Positions 25,697 to 34,452 of a DNA stretch of 64,000 nt are shown here, in pieces. Origin of the DNA: CAZBRS01 sp964494475 (GTDB lineage Bacteria; Myxococcota_A; UBA9042; CAZBRS01); assembly GCA_964494475.1 (NCBI GenBank), contig CAZBRS010000010.1:41599-105598 (forward strand). The letters are read 5' to 3'. The translations under genes and the position numbers were made by a program. The notes under the pieces are model-generated. The model did not search any database and had not been told where the DNA came from. It worked only from the letters and a program-made list of their open reading frames with translations. Each line of letters opens with the position of its first letter. Position 1 is the stretch's first letter.

Positions 25697-27598
25697 TCAG
25701 AACAAATCGTAGCCGGTCGCCGGCTCGGCCTTCTTGCCTTTCTCGTCGCGCGCGGCGGGCTTCGGCGGCGCGCTCGGCTTGACCGGACGGGCGGTCGCGG
25801 CCGGCTTCGGCTCGGCCTTCACCACGGGGCGCGGCGCGGCTGGCGCCACGGCGAGGCGCACGTCGTAGCTGGACTTCAACTCCGGGACCACCTCGACGGC
25901 GTAGCTCAGGTACCCCGGCTTCTCGAGGCTCACGAGGAACGGGCGCCGGCTCTGGAGCGAGATGGTGAGCGGGGTCTGGCCGATCTTGAAGCCATCGCGC
26001 ATCACGAAAGCGCCCGAGGGCGTGCTGCGCACCTCGATGGCGATGGGCTGCCCGGGCCGGGTGGTCGCGTCGACCAGTTGAACCGCCGTCGAGCCAACCG
26101 CCACCGTATCGGAGGCCGGCACGGCAGGGGTGGAGGCCGTAGGCGCCGAAGCAGCGGCCGGGGTCGAAGCGCGGGGACTCGGAGGGGTCGGCGCGCTCAC
26201 CGCCGGCGCCTGCTCCCGGTCCACCGTGACCAGCGCCGAGGTCGCCTTGACCTTGCCGGCCGCGCGGGCAGGCTCCCCCTCCCCTCTTGCGGCGGGCTGT
26301 TGCTGCAAGCTCGCGAGGGCCTCGTTCGTCTCGGGTCTGCGGCCTTCGACCGAGGTGAGGAAGCGCAAGGCGACCAGCCCGGCGACGATCAGGAAGATGA
26401 GCGACACGGCAAGCACCGACAACGCCGACGAACGGCGGCCGGAACCGCGCCCCTTCGAGGCAGGTGCCACCGGCTCGCGCAACAGCACGGACGGCGAGGC
26501 GAGCACGGGCGCGGGCCCGTCGGCGTCGGACTCCTCGCCGATGGTGATCATCTCGCCCCAGCGGGCCGTGGAGACCCCCGCCGACGACGCCAGGGCGCTG
26601 AGGTCGGGATCGGTGTCGTGCCCGATCATGTCGATGAGCTCGCGCGTGTTCTGCAGGGCACGCTTGAGCTCCTCGGCGGTCTGGAAGCGAGCGTTCGGCG
26701 ACTTCTCGGTGAGGCGGACCACGATCCGCTTCAGGTCTTCGGGCAGGCCGCCAAGGCTGGCCGCCGGATAGGGCTCGCGAAGGTGCCGGCGCAAGAGCTC
26801 GCCCCGGTTCGCGTACTCGAAGGGCTCGACCCCCGTCGCCAGCATTCCGAGCAGGATGCCGAGGGAGTACAGGTCGGCGCGTGCGTCGGCGGAGTAGCCC
26901 GCTGCCACCTCGGGCGACATGGTGCGCGGATCCGAGATGACCGTACCGCCTTCGGCCGGGGGTGGCACGTGGCCCCGCGCCGCCATCACCTCGAAGAGAC
27001 CGGCGTCGGTCAGGCTCACCTCGTCGACGCCATCTTCGGAGGCCTTTATCCACACGCGCGACGGGCTCACGTCGCCGTGCACGACGCCGAGGGCGTGCAG
27101 GCCCGCGAGCGTATCGACCAGGCACGAGGCGATGGCGACGGAGCGTGAGGGCGAGAGCGGCCAGCGACGCTGCAGCAGGGTGTCGAGGTCTTCACCCTCG
27201 GGAGCCCCCGTGAGGACGTACATGTGCCCCTCGGCGACGCGGCCGTAGCGCACCACGGCTGGAGCCCCGGGCAGCTGCGCCGAGAAGAGGCTCGAGTAGA
27301 TCTTCGCGAAGCGTTCGGCGACCCCGAACGACTCGGCCTCGGTGAGGTCGAGGAGCCGCAGGCGGCCGCGCCGGCCGCTGCCCTCCTGCACGACCTCGTA
27401 GGTCGCGCCGCCCCGCCCCGAGGGCACGCGCCGGACCGCCCGGAAGCCTTCGACGAGGTCGGTGCCCACCAAAGGATCGACCGCGTCCCCTTCCTGGACG
27501 GGGACCGTGACCGCGTCGTCGAGCAGGCACCGCGCGCCGAGGACCAGCCGTTCGCAGACAGGACAACGGCGCGGCTGTTCGAGCGTGAGGTCGTTCAT
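25697..27598 (-). CDS. Ser/Thr kinase-like protein with degenerate catalytic motifs, TM and PEGA domain
   Basis: A 633-aa protein. An N-terminal CPVC-containing stub is followed by a kinase-like domain (about 45-300): the catalytic loop reads VVHGDVSPSRVWI, keeping the Asp but replacing the usual Lys and Asn by Ser and Arg, the DFG motif is DAG, and no clear VAxK lysine is seen. APE-like TMSPEVAAG and DLYSLGILL are kept. A single TM span (SVLAVSLIFLIVAGLVALRFL, shortened here) lies at about 405. Pro/Ala-rich linker, then a PEGA domain (RSTPSGAFVMRDGFKIGQTP, SLEKPGYLSYAV). Probably a pseudokinase or weak kinase sensing the periplasm. ATG 27598 preferred; TTG 27634 overlaps thrC. Confidence 0.87.
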   Translation of the reverse strand: MNDLTLEQPRRCPVCERLVLGARCLLDDAVTVPVQEGDAVDPLVGTDLVEGFRAVRRVPSGRGGATYEVVQEGSGRRGRLRLLDLTEAESFGVAERFAKIYSSLFSAQLPGAPAVVRYGRVAEGHMYVLTGAPEGEDLDTLLQRRWPLSPSRSVAIASCLVDTLAGLHALGVVHGDVSPSRVWIKASEDGVDEVSLTDAGLFEVMAARGHVPPPAEGGTVISDPRTMSPEVAAGYSADARADLYSLGILLGMLATGVEPFEYANRGELLRRHLREPYPAASLGGLPEDLKRIVVRLTEKSPNARFQTAEELKRALQNTRELIDMIGHDTDPDLSALASSAGVSTARWGEMITIGEESDADGPAPVLASPSVLLREPVAPASKGRGSGRRSSALSVLAVSLIFLIVAGLVALRFLTSVEGRRPETNEALASLQQQPAARGEGEPARAAGKVKATSALVTVDREQAPAVSAPTPPSPRASTPAAASAPTASTPAVPASDTVAVGSTAVQLVDATTRPGQPIAIEVRSTPSGAFVMRDGFKIGQTPLTISLQSRRPFLVSLEKPGYLSYAVEVVPELKSSYDVRLAVAPAAPRPVVKAEPKPAATARPVKPSAPPKPAARDEKGKKAEPATGYDLF

Positions 27599-27608
27599 GA
27601 GAACGAAT

Positions 27609-28799
27609 CTAGCGCCGGTGCGCTCCGGAGGCAAGTTGCACGACCGGGCGCACGTCCTTCAGCCCGCTGCCCGTGCCGAGCAGGACGACGCGCTCGCCCT
27701 GCCCTACCCTGCCCGCGGCGATCGCCGCCTCGAGCGCAGCGGCCCCCGCCGCAGCCGCGGGCTCGAGGAAGACCCCGGTGCCGCGGGCCACCGCGAGCAG
27801 CGCGTCGACGATGGCCTCGTCGGTCACGCGCCAAGGGCAACCTCCGGACTCTTCGATGGCCCGGACCGCAGCCACGCCGTCGCGCGGCAGGCCGACCGAG
27901 ATGCTGTCGGCCAGGGTGTTCGTGAGCACCGGTCGCACGGCGTCGACGCGCGAACACGTCGGGTCGGCCACCCGGGCTTCGCAAGCGCGCGTGATGGCGT
28001 CGCTGCCCTCGGCCTGGGCCGCCAGCAGCCGGGGCAGGCGATCCGCCAGGCCGAGCGCCTGGAGCTCGCGCCAGCCCTTCCATACCCCCGACAGGATGTT
28101 GCCGTCACCCGTGGGAACGATAATCCAATCGGGCACGGAACTGCCCAATTGCTCGAATATTTCGAAGGAGACCGTCTTCTTGCCTTCGCGGGTCCAGGGA
28201 TTGAAACCCGTGTTGCGGTTCATCCCGCCGCGCTCGCGGGTGAGGGCCAGGGAGGCGTCGAAGGCCTCGTCGTAGGTCCCGTCGACTTGCCGCAGGTCGG
28301 CCCCGTAGGCGAAGAGCTGCGCCAGCTTGGCCGGCGGCGCGGACGCCGGAACGAAGATGGTGGCCGGCACGCCAGCGGCCGCGCAGAGGCACGCCATCGA
28401 GGCGCCGGCGTTGCCGGTGGAGGCACCCACCAGCGGCGCCGCCCGCCACTCGAGCGCCTTGGCGAGCACCGCGTAGCTGGCGCGATCCTTGAACGATCCG
28501 CTCGGCTGTCCCGTCTCGTCCTTGAGCCAGACGTCGACCGCCGCGAAGCCGCGCACACGCCCCGCTACCCGGCGCAGGGGCGTCGTTCGGACCGGGAGCG
28601 CGGGCTCGTAGCCGTCGACGACGCCGCACAGCGCGTGATAGCGCCGCAGGTCGGCCGGACTCGCGGCGGTGGGCCACCGATCGCGGAGGCGCGCCAGGTC
28701 GTGCACGACCTCGAGGTTGCCACCGCACGTCGGGCAGGTGTAGACGAGGTCGCGAGCATCGAGGTCGCGGTCACAGGCGAGGCAGTGGTATCCGAGCAC
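27609..28799 (-). CDS. thrC: Threonine synthase
   Basis: A 396-aa PLP enzyme of the threonine synthase family, converting O-phosphohomoserine to threonine. An N-terminal zinc-ribbon-like CLACDRDLDARDLVYTCPTC precedes the fold-type II core. The PLP lysine is in QPSGSFKDRASYA, the phosphate-binding loop ASTGNAGAS, and IIVPTGDGNILSGVWKG and LGTGSGLKD follow. Because it lies with carbamate kinase, another PLP enzyme and near a YgeY-like hydrolase, it might act in a catabolic role on a related substrate rather than in threonine biosynthesis. No homoserine-pathway neighbours are present. It starts 3 nt downstream of the carbamate kinase stop. Confidence 0.88.
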   Translation of the reverse strand: MLGYHCLACDRDLDARDLVYTCPTCGGNLEVVHDLARLRDRWPTAASPADLRRYHALCGVVDGYEPALPVRTTPLRRVAGRVRGFAAVDVWLKDETGQPSGSFKDRASYAVLAKALEWRAAPLVGASTGNAGASMACLCAAAGVPATIFVPASAPPAKLAQLFAYGADLRQVDGTYDEAFDASLALTRERGGMNRNTGFNPWTREGKKTVSFEIFEQLGSSVPDWIIVPTGDGNILSGVWKGWRELQALGLADRLPRLLAAQAEGSDAITRACEARVADPTCSRVDAVRPVLTNTLADSISVGLPRDGVAAVRAIEESGGCPWRVTDEAIVDALLAVARGTGVFLEPAAAAGAAALEAAIAAGRVGQGERVVLLGTGSGLKDVRPVVQLASGAHRR

Positions 28800-28802
28800 G
28801 TC

Positions 28803-29783
28803 CTACTCCCGTACGATCCACGTGCCGTTGCGACCCTCCATGGCCTCGAGCAGGGTCTCGGGCGAGGTGATGATGACGGCGTTGCCGCCGGCCTCGAGGA
28901 AGTGAACGGCCGCCTCGATCTTGGGCAGCATCGAGCCCGGGCTGAAGTGCCCCTGCTCGGCGTACCGCCGGATCTGCGTGAGCGTGACGTTGTAGAGGCC
29001 GCGCTGATCCTTCTTGCCGTAGTTCAGGTAGACCTTGTCGACGGCCGTCGAGATGACCAGGTAGTGTGCGTGCAGCCGCTGGGCCAGCAGGGACGACGCC
29101 CGATCCTTGTCGATGACGGCCGCGACGCCCTGCATGCGGCCGTCGGCCGTGCGCACCACGGGCACGCCGCCGCCGCCCACGGCCACGACCACGTAGCCCG
29201 CCGCCGCCAGGAATCGCACGGCCTCTTCTTCCAGGATCTCGAGGGGTTCGGGAGAGGCGACCACGCGCCGCCAGCCTCGGCCGGAGTCTTCGGCCACGAC
29301 CCAGCCCTCTTCTTCTTCGCGCCGACGCGCCTCGTCGCGATCCATGAACGAGCCGATGGGCTTGTTCGGACGCTTGAACGACGGGTCGTCGGCGTCGACG
29401 CGCACCTGGGTGACCACCGTGACGGCGCGGGCGTCGAGGCCGGCCAGGCGCAGTTCGTCGTGCAACATCTGCTGGATCATGTACCCGATGGCGCCTTGGG
29501 TGTCGGCTACGGCCGAGTCGAGGGGCACCTCGTGGATCTCGGAGCGGGCCAACTCGGAGCGGCGCAGGATGAAGCCCACCTGCGGTCCGTTGCCGTGCGT
29601 GACGATGACGTGCAGCCCCTGCGACACGAGCGCGGCGATCTGCCGGGCGGTGTTGCGGAACGTGTCGAACTGGTCCTGGATCGCCTGGTGCTTCTTGTCG
29701 CGGATCAGGGAGTTTCCCCCGATCGCCACGACGGCGAGGCGTTCCTTGGTCGTGCGCCCGGTCCAGCTAACGACGGAGTCCAT
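28803..29783 (-). CDS. arcC: Carbamate kinase
   Basis: A 326-aa carbamate kinase, slightly longer than the usual 310 because of an N-terminal extension. It would make ATP from carbamoyl phosphate and ADP. Motifs: VVAIGGNSLIRDKK, VIVTHGNGPQVGFILRRSE, TQGAIGYMIQQ, the GGGGVPVV nucleotide-site loop, AVIDKDRASSLLAQ and SMLPKIEAAVHFLEAGG. Family members commonly end catabolic routes that release carbamoyl phosphate (arginine, agmatine, allantoin, purines). No carbamoyltransferase gene is seen in this window, so the donor is not evident. It sits in a row of four minus-strand genes from 31200 to 27598. Confidence 0.94.
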   Translation of the reverse strand: MDSVVSWTGRTTKERLAVVAIGGNSLIRDKKHQAIQDQFDTFRNTARQIAALVSQGLHVIVTHGNGPQVGFILRRSELARSEIHEVPLDSAVADTQGAIGYMIQQMLHDELRLAGLDARAVTVVTQVRVDADDPSFKRPNKPIGSFMDRDEARRREEEEGWVVAEDSGRGWRRVVASPEPLEILEEEAVRFLAAAGYVVVAVGGGGVPVVRTADGRMQGVAAVIDKDRASSLLAQRLHAHYLVISTAVDKVYLNYGKKDQRGLYNVTLTQIRRYAEQGHFSPGSMLPKIEAAVHFLEAGGNAVIITSPETLLEAMEGRNGTWIVRE

Positions 29784-29808
29784 GCCGCCCCTCCCGCCTG
29801 CCCACGCG

Positions 29809-31200
29809 TCAGAAGCCGCGCGCCTCTCGGGCCTGCTTCACGATCTGGGGCACCCGCGCGCGCTCGGCCTGCCACCACTCCTGGCCGGCCTGGGCGCGCA
29901 GCTCGTCGACGGACTTGCCCTGCTGCTCGACCCACGTGTAGTACTTCAGGTTGTGCCAACGGCGACGGTTCTCGAGCGTCCCCTCCTGCACGTAGTCGGT
30001 CTTCTGCTTCAGGAAGAGCGACACGTGCCGAACGCGCGCTTCGGTCGCGTCCATGCGACCGAACTGCTCGTCGAGCTTCTGCATCACGGACGGGTAGCGG
30101 TCGATGGCGTCGGTGGCCACCGTGACCAGCAGATCGTCGCGCCCGAAGCCGTAGGCCTTGGCCGTCTTGATCGACGCCAGAATGTTGCACACGCCCGAGA
30201 TGCCGAAGAGCGTCGCGAGGCGCCCCAGCGTTCCCTCGTCGAGGCCGAGGTGCTGGCGCAGGTAGCCCACGCCGACGGCGTCGGTGAGCAACTGCAGGCC
30301 CTGCTTCGCCTCGATGTCGTCGATGCAGACCATCAGGTCCATGTTCATGACGTTGTGGATCCACGTCACGTGCTTGTCGCCGATGCCCTGGATGTCGTGG
30401 CCGCCGAAGCCGTTGTTGTAGAGGGTCGGGCACTGCACCGGCTCGACGCCCACGATGCGGCAGTCGGGGAAGACCTCCTTCATGCGATCGCCGGCCGCGA
30501 TCGTGCCCGATGAGCCCATGGCCGACACGAACGCGGCCGGTCGCCCGTTGCCGTGACCTTCCCGGCCGGCCAGGGCCGCCGCCTCGAGCGCCGAGTTGCC
30601 CGTCACGTGGTAATGGAAGCGGTAGTTGGCGAGCTCCTCGAACTGGTTCAGCACGACGTGGTCGGGCTTCGTGGCGCGGATGCGCGCGCACTCGTCGTAG
30701 ATCTCCTTCACGTTGCTCTCGCAGCCGGGCGTCTTCACGAAGTCGGAGCCGTAGTAGGCGATCTTCCGGAAGCGCTCTTCGCTCATCTCCATGGGCAGGA
30801 GGACGAGCGAGCGGAAGCCCGTGCGCCCCGAGACCCAGGCCCCGCCGATGCCGTAGTTTCCGGTCGAAGGCCACACGCACACGTGCTTCGCGGGATCGAT
30901 GCGGCCCGTGAGCTGGGCCTCCTGGGTGATGGACCAGGTGGCGCCCACCTTGTGGCTGCCCGTGGGGAACTCGCGGCCGTACATGACCGCGATGGGGGCG
31001 TCGACGCCGGTCAGCGCCTTCGGGAGCACCACGAAGCGCGGTCGACCCGCCTCGTCCTTCCAGGTGATGTTGTACAGGTTCACGGGATCGAGCTCACGCC
31101 CCTCGGCCCGGGCGGCCAGCGCCGCGCGGCGCAGATCGGGGCGGATCGTCGAAGGATCGAGCATCTCGTCGTAGGTCGGGCCGTGTACGGTCGCCGTCAT
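29809..31200 (-). CDS. PLP-dependent beta-family enzyme (tryptophan synthase beta superfamily)
   Basis: A 463-aa fold-type II PLP protein. The PLP Lys is in TGSHKVGATWSITQ, the phosphate loop in WPSTGNYGIGGAW, and SAMGSSGTIAAGDRMKE is the second anchoring loop. Unlike cysteine synthase it has a long C-terminal extension (about residues 370-463, rich in Arg and Trp). The same subfamily is often deposited as 'pyridoxal-5-phosphate-dependent protein subunit beta' with unknown activity. A beta-elimination or ammonia-lyase reaction is likely. It is the first gene of the run with carbamate kinase and threonine synthase. GAGGAG is placed 6 nt before ATG 31200. Confidence 0.86.
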   Translation of the reverse strand: MTATVHGPTYDEMLDPSTIRPDLRRAALAARAEGRELDPVNLYNITWKDEAGRPRFVVLPKALTGVDAPIAVMYGREFPTGSHKVGATWSITQEAQLTGRIDPAKHVCVWPSTGNYGIGGAWVSGRTGFRSLVLLPMEMSEERFRKIAYYGSDFVKTPGCESNVKEIYDECARIRATKPDHVVLNQFEELANYRFHYHVTGNSALEAAALAGREGHGNGRPAAFVSAMGSSGTIAAGDRMKEVFPDCRIVGVEPVQCPTLYNNGFGGHDIQGIGDKHVTWIHNVMNMDLMVCIDDIEAKQGLQLLTDAVGVGYLRQHLGLDEGTLGRLATLFGISGVCNILASIKTAKAYGFGRDDLLVTVATDAIDRYPSVMQKLDEQFGRMDATEARVRHVSLFLKQKTDYVQEGTLENRRRWHNLKYYTWVEQQGKSVDELRAQAGQEWWQAERARVPQIVKQAREARGF

Positions 31201-31237
31201 GGGGGCTCCTCGTTGCCAAAGGTCGACGCGGTGCGTG

Positions 31238-31266
31238 AACATGCGTCGAATCGACTCGGAAGTCAA
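31238..31266 (-). promoter_or_regulatory. Possible promoter of the PLP-arcC-thrC run
   Basis: On the minus strand TTGACT, 17-nt spacer, CATGTT. The -35 overlaps the stop codon of the upstream ceramidase-like gene. The -10 is weak. Confidence 0.3.
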
Positions 31267-32537
31267 CCAGAATGCGGAGTTGCGGAGGCGAGCGCCAGGT
31301 CGCCGAGGACGCCCTCGGCCTGCTCGAGCACGACTTGTCCCATGCCCCGACCGAAGATGCCCAGGCCGTTCTCGTAGACCCCCATGCTGCGGGCCTCCTT
31401 CGAACGCTCGGCGTCGACCGTGACCGCGGGAGCCCGCTGGTAATCGGCGGCCAGGTGCAGGTAGCCGAGGTAGCCGTCGCACTGCGACGCCACCACCGGA
31501 TGCGCGAGGCCCCGGGAGCGCGCGTGTCGCTTGCCCGCCAGGTCGATCGACACGCCCAGATCGGCCGGGGTGCCGACGAGCGCGAAGTCGCCGACCGCGA
31601 AACCCTGGACGCGCGCGCTTGCGAGGCCGGCCTCGGAGAACAGCGCGTTCAGCAGGCGCCGCAGGGGAGCGTCGAGGCGGCGCGCCCAACGCTGATCGTC
31701 ATAAAAGGGGCGGGAATCGGGCCGCGGAAGCTGCCATTCACGGCGCGCGAACCGCAACGCGGCGTCGCGCGGCTCGAGGCCCTCGCGCAGCGCCAGCGCC
31801 AGACGAGCCAGCGGCTCCGCCATGCGCCGCAGGTTGTCGTCGGCCGTGACGCCCTCTTCGCGCGGAAAGAAGACATCGACGCCGCCCAGGGCGCCCTGCA
31901 CGAACGCCGCGAACGCCACCTGTCGCTCGAGCAGGTTGACGACCAGCCCGGGGTAGTCGGCCGAGAGCGCGAAGTGATCGCGCTCGGCCACGATGACCGG
32001 GTGGGCCGAGTAACTGACCAGCATGGCCTCGTCGTTCGACCTCACCACGCGCAGGACCGTGAGCTCCTCGTCGACGGGCCCCCCGGGCTCGCGCCGGTTG
32101 CCGTTCAACCCGGGAAGCCCTTCGACCGTCGAGCCGACCTTCGCCGGTGCCAGGTCGCCCAGCGCCTGCCGGGCTGCGCGCTCTCCCGCCCCTGCCAGCT
32201 GCTCAATCGTCCCCGGTCGATGCCGTCCGACGACCCTCTCGATGAGCCACCCGCGCCCGAAGCCGCCCGGCGCGGAGTGGGTGTGCGTGGCGTGCACGAG
32301 GACTCGCGCGTTCGTGTCGGCCAGTCGCTGCAGCACCGCCACGTGCAACTCCTCGACCACCATCAGCAGATCGTAGACGACGAGCACCACGCGCGTGTCA
32401 CCGTCCTCGAAGGCCAGGGCCCTCACGAACAGGGGATCGCGCACGTGCGTGGACAGTCGGTCGCGCAGGTGCCCGTAGCCCGCCAGGGGCACCGCCTCGC
32501 GCGGCGTGAATTCGACGCGGCCCCAGCCTGCTCGCAT
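31263..32537 (-). CDS. Neutral/alkaline ceramidase N-terminal-domain protein
   Basis: A 424-aa protein with the neutral ceramidase N-terminal fold. It opens with GRVEFTPREAVPLAGYGHLR, typical of the family. Zinc-site blocks are LVHATHTHSAPGGFG and SYSAHPVI, then FVQGALGGVDVFFPRE. Typical ceramidases are about 650 aa with a C-terminal immunoglobulin-like domain; this one has only the catalytic domain and no obvious signal peptide. So it may hydrolyse a different amide lipid or related compound in the cytoplasm. ATG 32537 sits 29 nt after a strong promoter. Confidence 0.87.
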   Translation of the reverse strand: MRAGWGRVEFTPREAVPLAGYGHLRDRLSTHVRDPLFVRALAFEDGDTRVVLVVYDLLMVVEELHVAVLQRLADTNARVLVHATHTHSAPGGFGRGWLIERVVGRHRPGTIEQLAGAGERAARQALGDLAPAKVGSTVEGLPGLNGNRREPGGPVDEELTVLRVVRSNDEAMLVSYSAHPVIVAERDHFALSADYPGLVVNLLERQVAFAAFVQGALGGVDVFFPREEGVTADDNLRRMAEPLARLALALREGLEPRDAALRFARREWQLPRPDSRPFYDDQRWARRLDAPLRRLLNALFSEAGLASARVQGFAVGDFALVGTPADLGVSIDLAGKRHARSRGLAHPVVASQCDGYLGYLHLAADYQRAPAVTVDAERSKEARSMGVYENGLGIFGRGMGQVVLEQAEGVLGDLALASATPHSG

Positions 32538-32566
32538 GTCTCGCCCCCGCTTCGCTCGCGACCGGG

Positions 32567-32594
32567 AGTATACCCGACCGCGCGTCCATGACAA
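32567..32594 (-). promoter_or_regulatory. Putative promoter of the ceramidase-like gene
   Basis: On the minus strand TTGTCA, 16-nt spacer, TATACT. It is back-to-back with the promoter at 32599-32627, the two -35 boxes being 4 nt apart. Confidence 0.5.
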
Positions 32595-32598
32595 CGCG

Positions 32599-32627
32599 TT
32601 GCGCACGCGCCTCCGCGCGGCTACAAT
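32599..32627 (+). promoter_or_regulatory. Putative promoter of the hydrolase-like lipoprotein gene
   Basis: TTGCGC (32599-32604), 17-nt spacer, TACAAT (32622-32627). GGGAGAAGGGG follows as a Shine-Dalgarno region before GTG 32647. Confidence 0.52.
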
Positions 32628-32646
32628 CGGGAGAAGGGGGCACCAC

Positions 32647-34452
32647 GTGACACCCGCGCGCTCCGGGCTTCTTCTCGTTCTCCTGGCGTTCCTGGCCGTC
32701 GGGCCCGGCGCGTGCTCTTCCGATGCCTCCGGGCCAGAATCCGATGCGCGCGATACGGCCGCTCCCCTCGACTGGGGTAGCGTCGAGAGCTCCGATCCGG
32801 TCGAAGCCGCCACGACCGAGGTCCCGGAGCCTCTCCCCGAGCCGATCGCGGAGGCCCCCGCTCCCGAGGTCGACGCGATCGACGAGGTCGACGCGGTCGA
32901 CGCGGCCGACGCGGCCGACGCGAACGCCGAACTCGACGGCGTCGAGCCCGACGTCGAACAGGCGGTCGAGATCGTAGAGCCGATCCCCGAGGTCGTCGAG
33001 GCAACCGAGGCCGAGCCGAACCCCGACGTTCCGCCCTCCGACCCCGGCCCCGAAGCCGACCTGCCGTGGGTGTGCGTCAACGCCGTCGATTGCGAGTCGT
33101 TCGCGCACCCGGCCTGCCCCGGTTGGTGGACGTGCGACGGGCTCTGCGCCTGGAGCTGCCCTTCCCCCCTCGACCTGTACGATCTGGGCGACCTCGAGGA
33201 CGATCAGCAACTCTTCGCCGAGGTGCTCGCCGAGACCGAGCAGGTGTTCGAGGGTGCCAACTTCCGCGTGCAGGAGGTGCGCTTCCGATCGTTCGAGTGG
33301 ACCACGGGGACGAAGACCCCCATCGCGATCCACGGCTACCTGGCGCACCCTCAGGCAGGCACTCCGCTGAAGCCTGGCGTGCTGCTGCTCACGGGCCTTC
33401 AGGGTCTGGCCGCGGCGGCCGACGCCATGCAGCTCGCCAACCAGGCCGACGCCGTCGTGCTGGTGCTCGACGGTCCGGGACAGGGGGGCTCGCTCGGCCA
33501 CGGGCCCTCGAGCGGACTCGGCGTGCTCTTCGCCACCTCCCCCGACCCACGCGCGGCCTGGTTCGTAGCCTACGCGGTGGCCGCAAGCCGCGGGCTCACC
33601 TGGCTCAAAGCCTACCCGATCGTGCAGCCCACGCGCCTCGCCGTCGTCGGACGTCGCCTGGGGGGAGTGGTCGCGTTGCTGGTCAACGCCATCGATCGCC
33701 GCGTTCGCGCCGTGGTGGCGCTGGAGGCCGCCGGCGACCTGCCCACGGCCATGCGTCAGGGGGGCTGGTACCAACCCCTGCTCACGGCCGCCGGCCTCGC
33801 GCCCTACGACCCCGACGTCGACCTGTGGGCCTCGCGGGCCGACCCCCTGGCCTACGCCCCCTTCCAGCACGGACCGGTGCTCCTGGCCATCGGCGCCCAG
33901 GACGAGTACCACCCCCTGCCCACGACCCTCGCCACCTACGCCGCGCTGCCGGGCGACGCCCACCGGCTGGCCCTCATCGCCAACTGGGACGCAGGCTGGT
34001 ACGCGAGCGCGTCGGGCGCGCACAACACCTTCGACAACTCCGCCAAGGCCGAGCAGGTGCTCCGCGACGCGACCACCACGTGGCTTCGCCATCACCTCGC
34101 CGACGACCCCGCCTACCCGATGCCCGCCCGACCCCAGGTCGCACGCGAAGACGCCGGGCTCGGAACGCGCTTCTTCGCGAGCTGCGCCTCCGGCGCCGAC
34201 GACGCGACGGCGCGCGTCTACTACAGCACCGACGCCGCCTCGACGTTCACGGGCGTGCCTCTCTCGGCGACGGGTCCGGGCACCTGGAGCGCCACCATCG
34301 ACCTGCTATCGGCCATCTCGAACGAGTCGAACCTGGTCTATTTCTCGGAGCTCACGATCCCCGTGGGACCCGACGGCGCGGGCGCCACGTTCACGTTCAC
34401 GTCGGTCCCGCACACCTATCCGACGTTCGTGCCCGTGCTGCGGCCGATGTAG
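32647..34452 (+). CDS. Alpha/beta-hydrolase-fold lipoprotein lacking the Ser nucleophile
   Basis: A 601-aa lipoprotein. GTG 32647 gives a signal peptide ending VGPGAC, then an acidic linker with repeats such as DAIDEVDAVDAADAADA (about 75-95), and a Cys-rich patch (WVCVNAVDCESFAHPACPGW). The main domain (about 200-500) has an alpha/beta-hydrolase layout: GVLLLTGLQGLA, VLVLDGPGQGGS, then a nucleophile-elbow-like VVGRRLGGVVALL in which the expected Ser of GxSxG is Arg. A candidate catalytic His (GAHNTFDN) remains. It resembles acetyl-xylan esterase or PhoPQ-regulated-like hydrolases but looks catalytically inactive. A C-terminal beta-domain follows. It ends directly against the convergent next gene. 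Confidence 0.85.
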   Translation: MTPARSGLLLVLLAFLAVGPGACSSDASGPESDARDTAAPLDWGSVESSDPVEAATTEVPEPLPEPIAEAPAPEVDAIDEVDAVDAADAADANAELDGVEPDVEQAVEIVEPIPEVVEATEAEPNPDVPPSDPGPEADLPWVCVNAVDCESFAHPACPGWWTCDGLCAWSCPSPLDLYDLGDLEDDQQLFAEVLAETEQVFEGANFRVQEVRFRSFEWTTGTKTPIAIHGYLAHPQAGTPLKPGVLLLTGLQGLAAAADAMQLANQADAVVLVLDGPGQGGSLGHGPSSGLGVLFATSPDPRAAWFVAYAVAASRGLTWLKAYPIVQPTRLAVVGRRLGGVVALLVNAIDRRVRAVVALEAAGDLPTAMRQGGWYQPLLTAAGLAPYDPDVDLWASRADPLAYAPFQHGPVLLAIGAQDEYHPLPTTLATYAALPGDAHRLALIANWDAGWYASASGAHNTFDNSAKAEQVLRDATTTWLRHHLADDPAYPMPARPQVAREDAGLGTRFFASCASGADDATARVYYSTDAASTFTGVPLSATGPGTWSATIDLLSAISNESNLVYFSELTIPVGPDGAGATFTFTSVPHTYPTFVPVLRPM

